A stretch of 64,000 bases of DNA, from NCBI GenBank assembly GCA_019426215.1, contig CM033397.1, positions 29,638,480-29,702,479 on the forward strand, read 5' to 3'. The stretch comes from Buddleja alternifolia. Lineage: Eukaryota > Streptophyta > Magnoliopsida > Lamiales > Scrophulariaceae. Of the stretch, positions 22,091 to 34,548 are shown in pieces. Numbering within the stretch: the stretch's first letter is position 1; every line of letters begins with the position of its first letter. A model generated the notes under the pieces. It was not told the DNA's origin. It saw only the letters and a program-made list of their open reading frames with translations, and ran no database searches. Both the position numbers and the translations under genes were made by a program.

Positions 22091-24843
22091 TAAATAAATG
22101 TTAAACTATTGCAAGACAGTAAAATGGAAAAGAAATCTATCAACACAAATGATTTGATAAATTAATTTTTGAAAGAAAACAAAATTTGAAGGGATAATTT
22201 CATTTTTCGCGCCCCCCCCCCCCCCGCCCCCCCCACTAATTATACGCCAAAATCGATTTTGGTCCCCCCGATTTTGGATTCATCCAATTGTCCCCTAAAT
22301 TATCTTGAATTTATCAATTTTGGTCCTTCCACTAACTCCTCCGTCCAATAGTTAAAGGAGGGTCAATTTTCCCTCCAAAAAAGACGATTTGGCGCCAAAA
22401 ACACGGATTTCAACCATTTTTTCTTTTGTATCAGATTTCACCCCCAAAAAATCTCATATATCCAACACTTTTTTTAAGTTAAAAATTAATCAATCGGTTA
22501 ATTCTATAGAATTTTTTTCTTTTTTTATTTTTAAAATTGATAAATTGTTTAATAAGTACTCCACCTTTTTAATAATTAGAAATAAAATATTTTATGTAAT
22601 TTTTTTTTCGAGGTTAGCATGCTATTAACTAAATATATTTTTAAGTAATTTCTAGAAGATAAAATATTATAAAATTAAATTAAAATTGTAAATAATACAA
22701 GTTATCAAAAGTTCAAAGAAAATTGAATAAAGAATTTACTAACCCTTAATTATCAAGAAATTTTCAATAAAACGTTGGTGGAATATATATTCTACCTACA
22801 TTTGTTTAATACATAATTAGTATCCATAAAACACAAAAAGAAAAAGAAAAAGAAAAAGGTGTATAAATTGTTGAAAACTCAGTGGAATAGCGCCCCACGT
22901 TCACCAATTCATAGGCCATGGCCATATTTTGAGTGATGTATATAGTGGTCTTCTAGTAATCATGCAATTAGAATCAAAATGATCAAGCTGGGACGATTTT
23001 TACCTGATATCTATTTATACACACATCACCTGCCAATGTCATACTTCCCTCAACCATATATGAACTTTTTGTACGTAGAAGATATATAACTCAAGCTCTC
23101 CAAACAAATTAATTATCATAAAACCTTTGTATTTAGAAAAAGTCTCGTGTTGAATGGAGAAATGAGAGGGATGGCATTGAGATGTGAACAAAAAAAATCC
23201 AACTTATTTTATGTGGGAGAGAAGACACTTATAGGATGTATTTCAACCAAGATTCATAAAAACTAAGAAGGTGAAAGGTTTGGACCATTCATATGCGTTG
23301 AGGGAATTATTAATTATTGGAGCACTTACAACATACAATCAAAAAATTTCATTATTAATAATTTAATCCGTAGGAAATTGAAAGGCTTATATTATAGATG
23401 ATTGTATTACTTTATTAAATTGTTATGAAGGGTTGATTTGGTCTTTTCACAATTGGAAGAAACAAGTAAGAGATCCACACTTTTAGATTAGTACAGATAG
23501 ATTAGTATAGATATAGATTGTGAGAAGACTTTTATATCCTTATTTAAATACAATTTAACATGAGTTAATGGAAAAGAAAAAACGTTGTACTAATTAAAAA
23601 TTATTTTATCGATGGAAAACAAATAATATTAAAGTGGTCCATTTGATGAGAGATATACCACCATTAAGCCCCAAAATAATAACAGACTCAAAAAGGAATA
23701 ATAGAATTATGAGTAATGCTATATATGGTGCTCCTATATTTTTCCTAAAAACGCACTATAACATAATGCTAACAAAAAAAAATCACGCAGAAAGTCAATC
23801 CATGTTTCTTTAAGTTATAAATATATGCAATAGCAATTAAATAATAGAAACATACTGTATAATATATTTATTACTCTCGAAATTATGCATGGTAAATAAC
23901 TGTTACATTCACCTCAAAGCACAAATATTTATTGCACCACGCCAGCCGTATATATATATTCTACCTTGCCGTATATATATATTCTACTCTCTATAATAAA
24001 GCAACACCTCAAATTAATTTCTCCCTAAAATGCTGCAACACAATTGATATTATAAAATGCAGGCCACATATGGAATCTTCAAGATTGTATCAAGGGTAAA
24101 ATAGTTCAGTAGAATCCATTTATGAGTACATTACAGACTCTCAAAGCATCTTATGAAGAATTTCAATGTTATTTTTTAGTTTTTAGGTAGGAAAACATGT
24201 TTTTGGACTATTCTTTCCAAAATAATAATTGAACTAACAATAATCGCCACCATTACATCACTACTCAAGCACGCTCTCTTCCAAAAATTTAGACTAAACA
24301 AGTTCTTATGAAGTCTTAATAAACATATGTAGTACTTGTCTGGCCTAATGCTGACAGTTCAATAATGTTCTAAAATAATAGGTTACATTTTGAATGTATC
24401 TCATAAGATGCTTTGACTGTCTTAAATTATCATCAGGCCGCTTAAAAGATTTTCAGTTTTAATATTCATCTCATGTTGGAAACTAATCTAATCGTGACAT
24501 GCATGTCGTAAATCCATAAAATCACTAATATGATTTGTTCAACGTAACCTAACTACGAAGATATGCAACACTATGTTACGTATGATAAAATTCATAATCG
24601 TGTATCTTCGCAAAAAGGATGATTATATTGATTTAATGGGAATTGCTAGAATACATGAAAAATTACCAGTGTTAATTGCTCCTTAATCTGCAAAACTGTG
24701 GCAATATATATGGAAATGCAGGCACATGGTTTGGTTGATATGATGCAAATTATAAGATCTCAAAGTATGAGTTTCTACTAATTATATACCATGTACTCAG
24801 TGAAGAGAATCGCGTCCAGTTTACCTATTAAATTGACTAATCA
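22091..24843. other. Gene-free AT-rich interval with C-rich tract and fold-back
   Basis: A C-rich tract lies at 22211-22235, followed by GGTCC-containing repeat-like sequence to about 22390. At 24130-24425 a fold-back pairs CTCAAAGCATCTTATGA with TCATAAGATGCTTTGA, probably a small MITE. TATA-rich stretches occur near 23940-23990. No credible coding exon was found. Confidence 0.45.
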
Positions 24844-24851
24844 TGGTAAGT

Positions 24852-25571
24852 GTTTTAAAAGGCGAAGGCGCGGGGTAGTGCGTTTTATGTCCCACAAAGC
24901 GGGGCGTAAGCCCCGAGGCACGGGGCGTATGCCCCGCAAATTTTCTTTTTTAGTATTAAAAAAAATATAATATAATGTTAAGAATTAATTTAAATTAGCA
25001 AAAAATTATAAAATTGAAGGATAAAATTAAGTAAAAAAACAAGATAGAAAAAGTTAAAAATAATAATATATTCAACCATGCAAACTAAAAGTCTACTCTT
25101 GCAAAAAACAATCAAGATAGACAAATAATTGTTTCAAATTCTAGCGTTACGCAAAATAAAGAATTAAAATAATAGTTAACGAGCACTAATTTACTCAATT
25201 ACTATCAAAACTCTCATCATCTTCGGCTCTTAATACTCGAGCATTAACTTGTGTTGCTCTTGCAACTTTTTTTTTTTTTTAATGTTTGATTTAATTGAAT
25301 AAGTGAGTCATGGGTTTTTACTAAAAGAATAAAACATATAAAAAGTTTAAGTGGATTTTAGATTGAAAATTGGAAAAAAAAATCAAACTAAGCCTAAAAT
25401 CATAGCGTATGGACATGAAATACATTGGGGGTACGCCCAAGGACTGAGCGTGTTTTCGCCCGGGGCGTATGCCCATGAGGGGTTACGCCCCCTCCTAATG
25501 CCTCGGGTGTTTCAACAACGCCCCGCCCCAGGCATAGTCCCCGGGCGCGCCGAGACTGCCTTTTAAAAAAC
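24852..25571. mobile_element. hAT-like non-autonomous element, 720 bp
   Basis: The ends are inverted: GTTTTAAAAGGCGAAGGCGCG at the left and ..GCGCCGAGACTGCCTTTTAAAAAAC at the right (reverse complement GTTTTTTAAAAGGC). An 8-bp duplication TGGTAAGT (24844-24851) / TGATAAGT (25572-25579) has one mismatch. Both ends carry GC-rich GGGGCGTAAGCCCCG / GGGGCGTATGCCC blocks, in contrast with the AT-rich centre. No transposase. Confidence 0.75.
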
Positions 25572-25579
25572 TGATAAGT

Positions 25580-26129
25580 TTTAAAAGTGGGCATCTAAAG
25601 AATTTGAAACCATTTCACAATCAAACAACGCGGTACCTAAAGATGATTCTGTACGAAGTCGCAGCTGATCAGATGATATGCAACTAATTATGTCACCAAG
25701 TACAGTTAAAACATGCGCATCAGTCTTAATATACAAATTACAGGTTGGGTGAGAGAGAAGAGAGAGAGAGAGAGAGAGATTCAGACATAATAAACAAAAA
25801 GAGCACCCAAGTTGACTGAGATTATTTTCTACTTAATGCCATAAGATTCCTCGTTTTCGTTGGTTGTCATTTTGCGTTTTAAGACAATTATGGTCTCTAT
25901 TTAAGCATTTCAAAACATGTTACATTAATCTCAACTTCTCAAGCTACCTACTTACAAAAATATATATATATTTTTTGCACAAGCAAGCACTGCACAAAAA
26001 TGGTAAACAAATTAAACCTACAGCTTAAAAATCTCCCTCACTTTCTTTTAGTTTCTATGTCTATAAGATTTCTTTTTGTCTCTTTCTTCTCGCAAAATTA
26101 ATCCGGTCCGATAATTAATCTGCGTGCAG
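25580..26129 (+). other. Upstream region of the transporter gene with (GA)n
   Basis: Contains a GA microsatellite at about 25755-25779. The ATG at 26000-26002 is followed at once by GTAAAC, so it could be a minimal first exon. No other in-frame start for the exon at 26130 was recognised. Confidence 0.35.
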
Positions 26130-29100
26130 GGGATTCTTCGGAATGTTGATATTCAACATAAACAGCAACCAAGGCTGGGAGGAACTAGAGCTACTGTATT
26201 TGTGTTTGGTAAATGATTAAGAAATATTTTTAATCATATTGTATTCTCATTAAGAATAATATATATATATATATATATATCATAATTTGTTGTTGTCTAT
26301 TAATTTTGTATATTGGCTTCTGAGTTATGATAATTATTGTTGATAATGCAGCAATGTCAGCATTGGAGACAATGGCATTTGTGTCAAATGGTGTGAGTTT
26401 AGTGACTTACTTTTATGGTTACATGAACTTCAGCTTAACAAAATCTGCTACTGCACTTACAAACTTCATGGGGACTGCATTTCTTCTACCTTTATTCGGA
26501 GGATTTATCTCAGATACTTACTTGTCACGGTTTAAGACTTGTCTTATCTTTGGGTGTTTGGAAATTGTGGTAAGTCATTACTCTTCCACTACATAGTCAT
26601 AATCATAAATTTAATATTGATAGTACATTATTTTAGTGTTATTTTCAAATATTGCTATTAGGACATGTTATAATATGTGAATAATCATTCTAATCTAAAA
26701 CATTATATTCAGTATCAGGACTCCAAGAACAGGATTTAAGAGCATATTAAACATTGTAGAAAGAAATTCATAGGAACGAATCAACCAATAAAAGTACAAA
26801 CTTGAAGAATAATCAAAACACACATGTAACGCGAAATGTTATGCGATTCAGCAAAACAACACCTCCTTTAGTAGCCATCCCAGCAGACTTTTTTCTTCGT
26901 ACGATCCAGTCAGATGGAGACGCTAGTCTAATTATAGTAATGTAACTACTAACTAGTGTAAAATGGCCATGATACAATTACTAAAATATTTTTAGGAAAA
27001 AAAAAACACTTATATATGTCCTCTTTCAAACCTGATTCTATTAATAAATGGGAAAGTACTTGCGTAGACTTAGAAAACCACTTATATCTGCACATCGTAC
27101 TGTCTTTTATCATACTTGCTTCTGTTATTAAATTTTGGAAGTTCTACGTAAACCAAATTCCCTCGAATTTAAATAATCATATATATGACAAATGTAATTG
27201 ACTGGCCCTATAAAAGATTTGGTTCAATCAAACATAGTTCGAACTATAATTTTTCATAATAAATGTTGCTTTGTGATTATTTGGTTTCTCGATTAATAAT
27301 AAGTATTGTCTTATAGTGATTCGACTCCACGAATCCATCAAAAATAGCAAGCAAACAAACAAGTAACAAATGAAATTATTTCCACCTTCATGATAGATAC
27401 CTTAATACGGTTAAACCAACCACCCTTTACATTTCCAGGGATTTGGTGTTCTAGCAGTACAAGCACACTTCAAGCAGCTAAGACCATACCCCTGCAAAGA
27501 CAAAATCAACCAATGCGAGGCCGCAACCACCACCCAAGAGGCCATACTATTCACAGGCCTTTACTTAGTCGCACTCGGCACCGGCGGCGTCAAAGCCGCT
27601 CTGCCTGCTCTCGGCGCCGATCAATTCGACGAAAACGACCCTGAAGAAGCTGCTTCTCTCTCAAGCTTCTTCAACTGGTACATGTTTTCATTTACATTTG
27701 GTGCAATCTTCGGTGTGACATTTGTAGTATGGATTAGTACGAACCTCGGATGGGATTGGTCGTTTGGTGTTTGTGCTATAGCTGTTGCAATGGCGATTTT
27801 GTTCTTGAGCATGGGGAAATCGGTTTATCGAACTAATGTGCCCAATGGAAGAAGTCCTTTAGCTCGAATTTTACAGGTAATTGTAGAGTTTTTTTTTTTT
27901 TTTTTTTTTTATAAAACCGCCTTCGTATCTAGGCAGGCAGGAGGTCTTATGGGACGTCGACCCTTTTTTGATCTCCAAAAAAACTAATTACAAGAATGTA
28001 AAGAATAAATAAATCAGGAGTTCTACTCCCTTACATTGTAAACCTTCATATTTCGAAACGAAAGAAATTGTACTTTATCCACTTTCAGAAATCCATCAAG
28101 TTCCACACGTATTTTTGATGTGGTAGAGTTTTATGTTAAAGTTCTGTGTTTCTTTTAAGGGTTTTCTTTGAATTGGGATTTTGATTTGTTTTTTATACTA
28201 ATAGGTATTTGTAGCAGCTGTTAGAAATAGGAATGTTGCTGTGCCTGATAAAGCAGAGGAATTGCATGAGATTCATGATAAAGAAGCTGAACAGAATGAG
28301 ATTCTTCAAAGGACTAATCAGTTCAAGTAAGTTTATATATTGCATTAGTATTACTGAAAATTGATCCCTTGGACTGGAATAATTGTGAACAAATTTAATG
28401 AATGTTTCTGATCACAATTCAAGGCCTCAATTCCTCTTCAAAAGCACTAATAAACAGATTTTTTGAGCGAAAATAAAAGCCAATAGTATCAACCGTTGCG
28501 TATTTGGATCGTACCTTATCGATCCGATAATATAGGATGCCAGGATGGTATCCAATTTTGTCCGACCTTACGTGTATCATCGATAATACCCAATAATATT
28601 GAGTGGTATCGCCCATACGATATATCCGGTAATATCAGATATCTTCGAGCTTCATTCTAATTTTCATTTTTGTAGAAAGCATGTTTGTGATAAGCTAGAC
28701 CTATAAATATACGAAAAATGTTTGCCAGACTATTACTAGTGATTTTCTTTCTATTGAAGATTCAGGTTTGATAATAACATTATATTCAATTTTATTTATA
28801 TTTTCATATAATAAAATCTCTTATTATGTACTAATGAGTAATAACTAATGGTATTTATATTTTTGTATAATTTTAGTATAATTTAGAATTTTTGAAGCAT
28901 TCTAGTATTTATTTTTCATAGCCCGATAATTCCCAATGTGTCGCAACTGATATGTAACAATACTCATCACGATTATTACTAATACAGCGGCTTTGAGCCA
29001 TATATGTAACTAGAAAAAAGTAATTTCCTTGCAGAAAGTTGACAAATGTAAGAGAAAGGCAGCTTCAACACATTGATCGCCTCCCTTCTCTCCATTATTT

Positions 29101-30130
29101 TCATCATTGTTTTCCTTAGACAAGCTTGGAGTTTTTCAGTTTGTCCGACTTTTCTTTTGCTTTGCGCTACCATTTTCCACTTCCTCGTCAAAATCCTTAT
29201 ACCAAACAGAGCCTAACAAAATTCATCGCAACTTTTCAGGTTTTTGGATCATGCGGCAATCATGAGAAGCTCACAAGATGCACAAACACTCACTACTTCT
29301 ACATCCTGGAATTTGTGTACTGTGACACAAGTCGAAGAAACAAAAATCCTAATCCGAATGCTCCCAATAATACTAAGCACCGTTTTCATGAACACATGTT
29401 TGGCCCAGCTCCAGACATTCACCATCCAACAAAGTACCACAATGGACAGAAAGATAGGAACCTTTGAAATGCCAGGACCTTCAATTCCAGTAATACCATT
29501 ACTATCATGTTCATATTAATCCCCATCTATGACCGTTTCTTCGTTCCCTTAGCACGAAAATTCACAGGAATCCCAACCGGAATCACACAGCTCCAACGGG
29601 TTGCTGTAGGGCTTGTTCTCTCATCCATATCCATGGCTGTCAGTGGAATTATTGAAACACATAGGAAAAATGTAGCTATAAAGAACACTATGGTGGATTC
29701 TCCGGGGCCTTTACCAATAAGCGTATTCTGGCTTGGTATTCAGTATGCTATTTTTGGAATGGCTGATATGTTTACACTTGTGGGGCTTTTGGAATTCTTT
29801 TATGGTGAGAGCTCGTCTGGGATGAAGTCGTTGAGCACCGCTATCTCGTGGTGCTCGTTGGCATTTGGGTATTATACGAGCACGGTGGTGGTGAATGTGG
29901 TGAATAAGGTGAGCGGAGGATGGTTGGGTAGTAATAATTGAATCGGGATAAGTTGGGATTTCTATTGGTTGCTAGCGGGGCTGAGCGTGGTGAATTTTGG
30001 CGTGTATTTGGTGTGTGCATCTTGGTACAAGTACAAGAAGGTGGAAGTGAAGCAAGGAGAGGATATTGGTTGTGTGGATTATGTTGAGGAAAGAATTGAT
30101 GTGAGCATTGATAGGAATTCAACTCCTTAA
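26130..30130 (+). pseudogene. NRT1/PTR family (NPF4-type) transporter gene; last exon broken by single-base indels
   Basis: Exons supported by frame and GT-AG sites are 26130-26208, 26352-26569 (218 bp), 27439-27876, 28205-28326 and 29240-30130, about 582 codons, a normal NPF length. The protein would be a proton-coupled 12-helix plasma-membrane carrier; NPF4 members move nitrate, abscisic acid or gibberellin, and the substrate here is unknown. Motifs in order: GGTRATVFVFAMSALETMAF (helix 1; no ExxER, as in NPF4), LFGGFISDTYLSRF, GLYLVALGTGGVKAALPALG and FFNWYMFSF, then NWNL-type SWNLCTVTQVEETK, PSIPVIPL, IYDRFFVPLARK, LQRVAVGLVLS and the C-terminal FYWLLAGLS. Lesions: one base missing near 29503-29506, one near 29938 (creating TGA at 29939-29941), and one extra T near 29959-29961 that restores the frame. 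The start codon is unresolved. Pseudogene and assembly error both fit. Confidence 0.8.
27893..28122 (-). mobile_element. Retroposon fragment (LINE/SINE-like) in NPF intron 3
   Basis: A poly-T run at 27889-27911, read as poly-A on the minus strand, begins a 230-bp insert bounded by the direct repeat GTAGAGTTTT (27883-27892 and 28123-28132). Poly-A plus a variable-length TSD indicates target-primed reverse transcription. I saw no convincing pol III A and B boxes, so a 5'-truncated LINE is as likely as a SINE. Confidence 0.6.
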
Positions 30131-31702
30131 AAGTTGTATGCCAGTAATTCTTGGGAGTTTTTGTGCAGTTCTTTGTATAATCATTATCATTGATGTGGTG
30201 GCATTCACGTGGATCCTGCCAAATCGATGGCTGTGATCTTTTTAGGAATTGAATCCTCGAAAACTCATAAGAATTTCATGCATTGGGCAAACGATATATG
30301 TGGAATCATGTAACCAAAAACATTCAGAAATTAATTTTTGCATTTACAATCATGTAAATAATTCTAATCTCTCAGAGTTATAGAGATACTGAGAGAGGCA
30401 AAAGAATGTATGAAATTAACTCACCATATATCATTAGCAAGTCCAAATAACATCATATAAAATTGAGGCAAGACAACATAATAAACTTATCATCAAAGCA
30501 GCTTTAAACTTAAATCTTCATGAACAGCATCATATAAAATTTCTACTTCAGCTGACGTTCTTTGAAGACTGTAGAAAAGCTTTTATCAACAAATAACTGG
30601 ATTCCAGTAATCACTTTCAAAGTTACAGCCAAGTTTCTTTAATGGGTAAAAGTCACCATTAGACGGTAAGTCTTAACACCGCGATAAAGATTACATATAC
30701 ATTTACAGAGTCCAAATCAGGCTCGCCCACGAACTTTTAACCGATTTGAAGGTTAACAGTTGATCTCTAATTTTTTCCCTTCGATTATCATGATCTTGTT
30801 TAACTTCAGTTATCAATACTTATCATTAGTACCTAAGTATTAAATTTTGAAAGTCATTGTGTTACTCAGCACTTAATGGACAATCGCTTGTTCTTTTATA
30901 ATTCTTGTCACCATAAAAATGCGAGGAAATCACAACAAATTCTGAAATTCAAAGAATCAAATAGAAGGGGAAACATTTAAGCAACTATTCTTTGTTCCCA
31001 AAATAACACATGCAACATAGCTCTTGTACACCCTTTATAAAGCAATTTATGCAGAAAAATCAGCCAATGAAACATCAACATATATATCTTGTTATATATG
31101 TGTGTGTTCCATCTCGCACTGCACCTCATATATATTTGTCAACTTTTCAAAATATTTCCTTACATATAAACTTGAGCATTTATGATATTCAATACAAAAT
31201 AAAACACCATTTTGAAATAGAGAATTGAAAGTGTCAAATCAACCCATATTCACATTCACCAGATAGATAGGGGGGAGAGATCAATTTCTCCCCACACATG
31301 AAAATAAAATTATTATACAAAGAATTTAAAACTAGCGTCCACTAGGCTATTGGCTGTAGTTTTGCAGAATGGATCTTCTATCCCACAATAGTGTCACATA
31401 ATTGTGGGATTGACAAGTGTCCATTTAAAAAAACTGTTAATAATAATTTAAATTAAATGGACACTTGTCAATCCCACAATGATGTGACACCATTGTGGGA
31501 TAGAAGATCCGCTCTAGTAGTTTTGACACAATGATGGATGAAATGATCCATCGTCAAAAAACACGATACATTAAGAGTGAGAAGTCACAGGCACCCAACT
31601 AAGTCCAGTGGGGCAGGGAGCAATCGAGAATGATTTGTCAATAAACAAAACTCGATAAAAGAATTCATCTGAAACCATCATTTGGAACTGTGACGTGAGG
31701 TG
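30131..31702. other. Convergent intergenic region
   Basis: Lies between the stop of the + strand transporter gene and the stop of the - strand peptidase gene, so it should hold both 3' UTRs. Apart from the MITE at 31365-31517 nothing coding is recognised. Confidence 0.5.
31365..31517. mobile_element. hAT-like MITE, 153 bp, near-perfect fold-back
   Basis: The two halves are reverse complements: GGATCTTCTATCCCACAATA.. at 31371 and ..TTGTGGGATAGAAGATCC ending at 31510. The 8-bp duplication TAGTTTTG flanks it at 31357-31364 and 31518-31525. A transcript crossing it from either gene would form a hairpin. Confidence 0.75.
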
Positions 31703-33873
31703 TCATGAAAATGCAACAGCACCCTGTTGGGATGAGTCGTACAAAGTGCCCGATACTTTAGAAGGAGGCCAATACCGGAACACTGATCTACCAACAATGT
31801 TTTTGATGGGAAGTGGACCCCTGAAAAAGGCAAGATTTTTGAATTAGATTGTATGTAATTCATTAGGTATATAGAAATCCAACTGATACGCACAACATAA
31901 AAATTTGAATTCTTTCATTCTTGTCTCTATTTGTGTATTCATTGTCACATATGCAGAAGTTATGCCAGACAAGTCACAACCGGCGTAAATAAAAAGAAAC
32001 AGAAAAAACATAGAATATCGATGATGTCTTTCGGACTTTAACACAAAATATGAATACAATTTTAGAGAATATAGATCACACTGTAGTATATTGATTACCA
32101 GTTATGAGAGTCGAAGCTGTTATTCCTGTTGTCTCCCAATACAAAAACGTAGCCTTCCGGTACAATCTATAATATAATGGAAGCAGTCAAAAAGTTATCT
32201 CCACATAATATTTGATGACAAGGCACAAACAAAAAAACAAGCACAAAAAGTTACCAGTGGATCCATTTCATATTCAAGTGGCTCCAAGATGAAATCCTCA
32301 TCCTGAGCAATACCATTGACCAACAATTTCCCATCACGAACCTGCAAAACGCATAAGATTAGACAAGTTGGAGGAGATGTACAGAAAATAAATAGATCCA
32401 ACAATCACTTGGCATAACTTACTTCTACATAATCACCAGCTTTAGCCACAACTCTTTTGATAAATACATCGGATGAATTAAAACCGATTTCCTGTAGAGC
32501 AAGTCCAAACAAACAACATGTTAACTCCATGATGAGACGCGAATATCAGAATGATGCTACCATGAAGTCCAATAGATACCTGAAGAATCAAAGGAGCCTT
32601 GAAAATCACAATGTCTGAGACTTCCGGCTTCTTAAATATATATGAAACCTGGAAAACCATCCAAAAGAACAAGTAGAATAAGACTTAGCTCGTAAATCTC
32701 CTACTATTGATGCCATTCTCTCATCTGAAGCTCAACACAAAAATAAAAAAGAATTACATCAATATCCACAGTTACTCCTAACTAGAAGAGTGAAGCCCAT
32801 TGTCATGAAAGAATTACGGTTCACATTTTGAAATTAGTTGCAACCATTTTTATGTCTGGATACAATTTCAGTTTAACACAGGTCCATGTTCCATCTCTTC
32901 ACATAACAACTGAGTAACACACTAAGTATCAAAAGGCACACATTAATCCAGTAACGATCCAATTAAACACTAATTTTTGAATTACTTCTAACAAGGTCAA
33001 GTCATCATGATAGAATTAAACACTCATCCAATTCAAACATTAAAAAAGTAAGAACTATACATCAACTTCACAAATAATCAGCTTAAATTATACCTTCTCT
33101 GCTAGAATCCGATCGCCCACATCAAGGGTCGGGTACATAGAGGCAGATGGAATCGACCTCGGCTCAGCCAATGTCGACTTGAACAGAATGCTAACGCTGA
33201 AAGCAGTGAAAGCAGCCTTAGCATCCTCAGAGGTGAAGCAAAAATTCATCAATTTCAACAGCCAACTATTACTACTACTACCACCACCACCACTGTTCTG
33301 CGGCAAAACATTCACGCTACTAACACAACCACTCTTGGCCATCGCCAACGCCTCGGAACACTTACGACCGCCACGACTAACACTCCCACTCTTAACCATT
33401 TCTTTGCTACTGCTGCTACTAACAAAGGTCCCTCCTCTATCCACCTCTCTACTCGTTGGCTCGTTACATGGCAACCACTTAGAACCCTGTAAGAATGGAA
33501 TGATCGACGGCACCTTAAGGGGCGAAATGCCGAAAAAACTCACGCTAGAGGGAGCCCCAATTGACTGCGTCATCAAAGAGACTAATCCAATAACCATCGG
33601 AGATTGCGCCTTTCCACCGAGAAGTTCACCGGAAAGCGTCGAGTACATCGATGAGGTCGGATTGATGCGATTCGAATTCGATTTGGATCGGCGGACGTCG
33701 GAGTAATTGGAATCAGGTTTCTGCGAGGGCGAATGTTGTAACATTCGATATCGCGTAGCGCAGTCGTGTAGGAATCGGGAGGCGGCGCATTTACCGGGGG
33801 CGGCGGAGGAGGAGGAAGCGGCGAGGTTTGAGGCGACGGAGGCCGAGTAGGTGACGGTGAATCGGATAGCCAT
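31703..33873 (-). CDS. TPP: Thylakoidal processing peptidase (chloroplast type I signal peptidase)
   Basis: Six exons, spliced 33873-33094, 32648-32580, 32491-32423, 32341-32255, 32166-32099 and 31820-31703, give 396 residues with all GT-AG introns and one frame. The enzyme is an S26-family serine protease that removes thylakoid-transfer signals from lumenal proteins. Residues 1 to about 60 are Ser/Ala-rich, as in a chloroplast transit peptide (start [10 protein letters not shown]). A hydrophobic segment lies at about 218-236. The catalytic Ser is S245 in PSASMYPTL and the general-base Lys is K295 in [12 protein letters not shown]. The conserved [17 protein letters not shown] box spans about 346-362. 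The long N-terminal region makes it closer to TPP1/TPP2 than to the shorter PLSP1, which is an inference. No lesion is seen. The neighbouring transporter gene converges on it. Confidence 0.9.
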
Positions 33874-34195
33874 AACAGAGAATTGTAAGAAACCGATGAA
33901 GAAGAAAAGGAAAATTTAGGGGTTTATGAGAGAGAGAGAGCTCTAATCTGAGAAATGGGGGAATTTAAAGGTAAGGGCTAGATCAGGGATGGGGCGGAGG
34001 TTGAGCGCGTAACTTATGGAAAAGCAGCACCCTAAGACGACGGTGGGCGGCGGCGATAGGGCGGAGCTTCACCGGAGAAAGGGGAGAGGTCGTTGGATGG
34101 GGGATGAAGAAATTCGATAATTTCGAATGGGATTTGGGGGTTAATACTGTACTGAATGTGGTTGGGGTGGGGTGGTAACGCATGTGACTGTGACA
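33874..34195 (-). promoter_or_regulatory. 5' UTR and proximal promoter region of the peptidase gene
   Basis: Immediately upstream of the ATG on the minus strand, a CT-rich tract (GA repeats at about 33928-33940 on +) is typical of plant 5' leaders. A 66-codon open frame at 33983-34183 (-) has no recognisable domain; it could be an upstream ORF or chance. Confidence 0.4.
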
Positions 34196-34360
34196 AAATT
34201 AAAAATATTTGACTAAATTAATAGAGCTTAAATAAAATTGGGGGAAAGAACAAATATAGAAAAAAAAATTATGAGAAGTAAAATTTAAAAAGAAATATAT
34301 ATTTTTCTATATCGGGTGTTATAAGTCATGGGATTATCCTCAAAGCACTAGATATGAAAA
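34196..34360. repeat. Direct repeat A (partner at 37318-37475)
   Basis: About 160 bp sharing ATTAATAGAGCTTAAATAAA, GGTGTTATAAGTCATGGGAT and related words in the same order as 37318-37475. It lies just upstream of the peptidase gene. Confidence 0.75.
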
Positions 34361-34483
34361 AAATAGTAGGTATTTACTAATTTCATACGTGTATATATAA
34401 TTATTTGTTCCCTTATTGTATTTAATATTATTTCAAATTCAAAAACGCGTTTACCAGGGTGCTTCAGAACAACCAATATAGAA

Positions 34484-34548
<65 letters not shown>

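Noticed and set aside
28419..28680. Repetitive CGATAC / TATCGG words in the fourth NPF intron, perhaps a transposon remnant
   Set aside because: No terminal repeats or TSD could be identified, so no element was annotated.
29939..30130. A natural stop at 29941 giving a shorter transporter
   Set aside because: The sequence after the stop still encodes the conserved FYWLLAGLSVVNF helix in the same frame, so the stop is a lesion rather than the ancestral end.
33179..33706. 175-codon plus-strand frame
   Set aside because: Antisense shadow of exon 1 of the peptidase gene.
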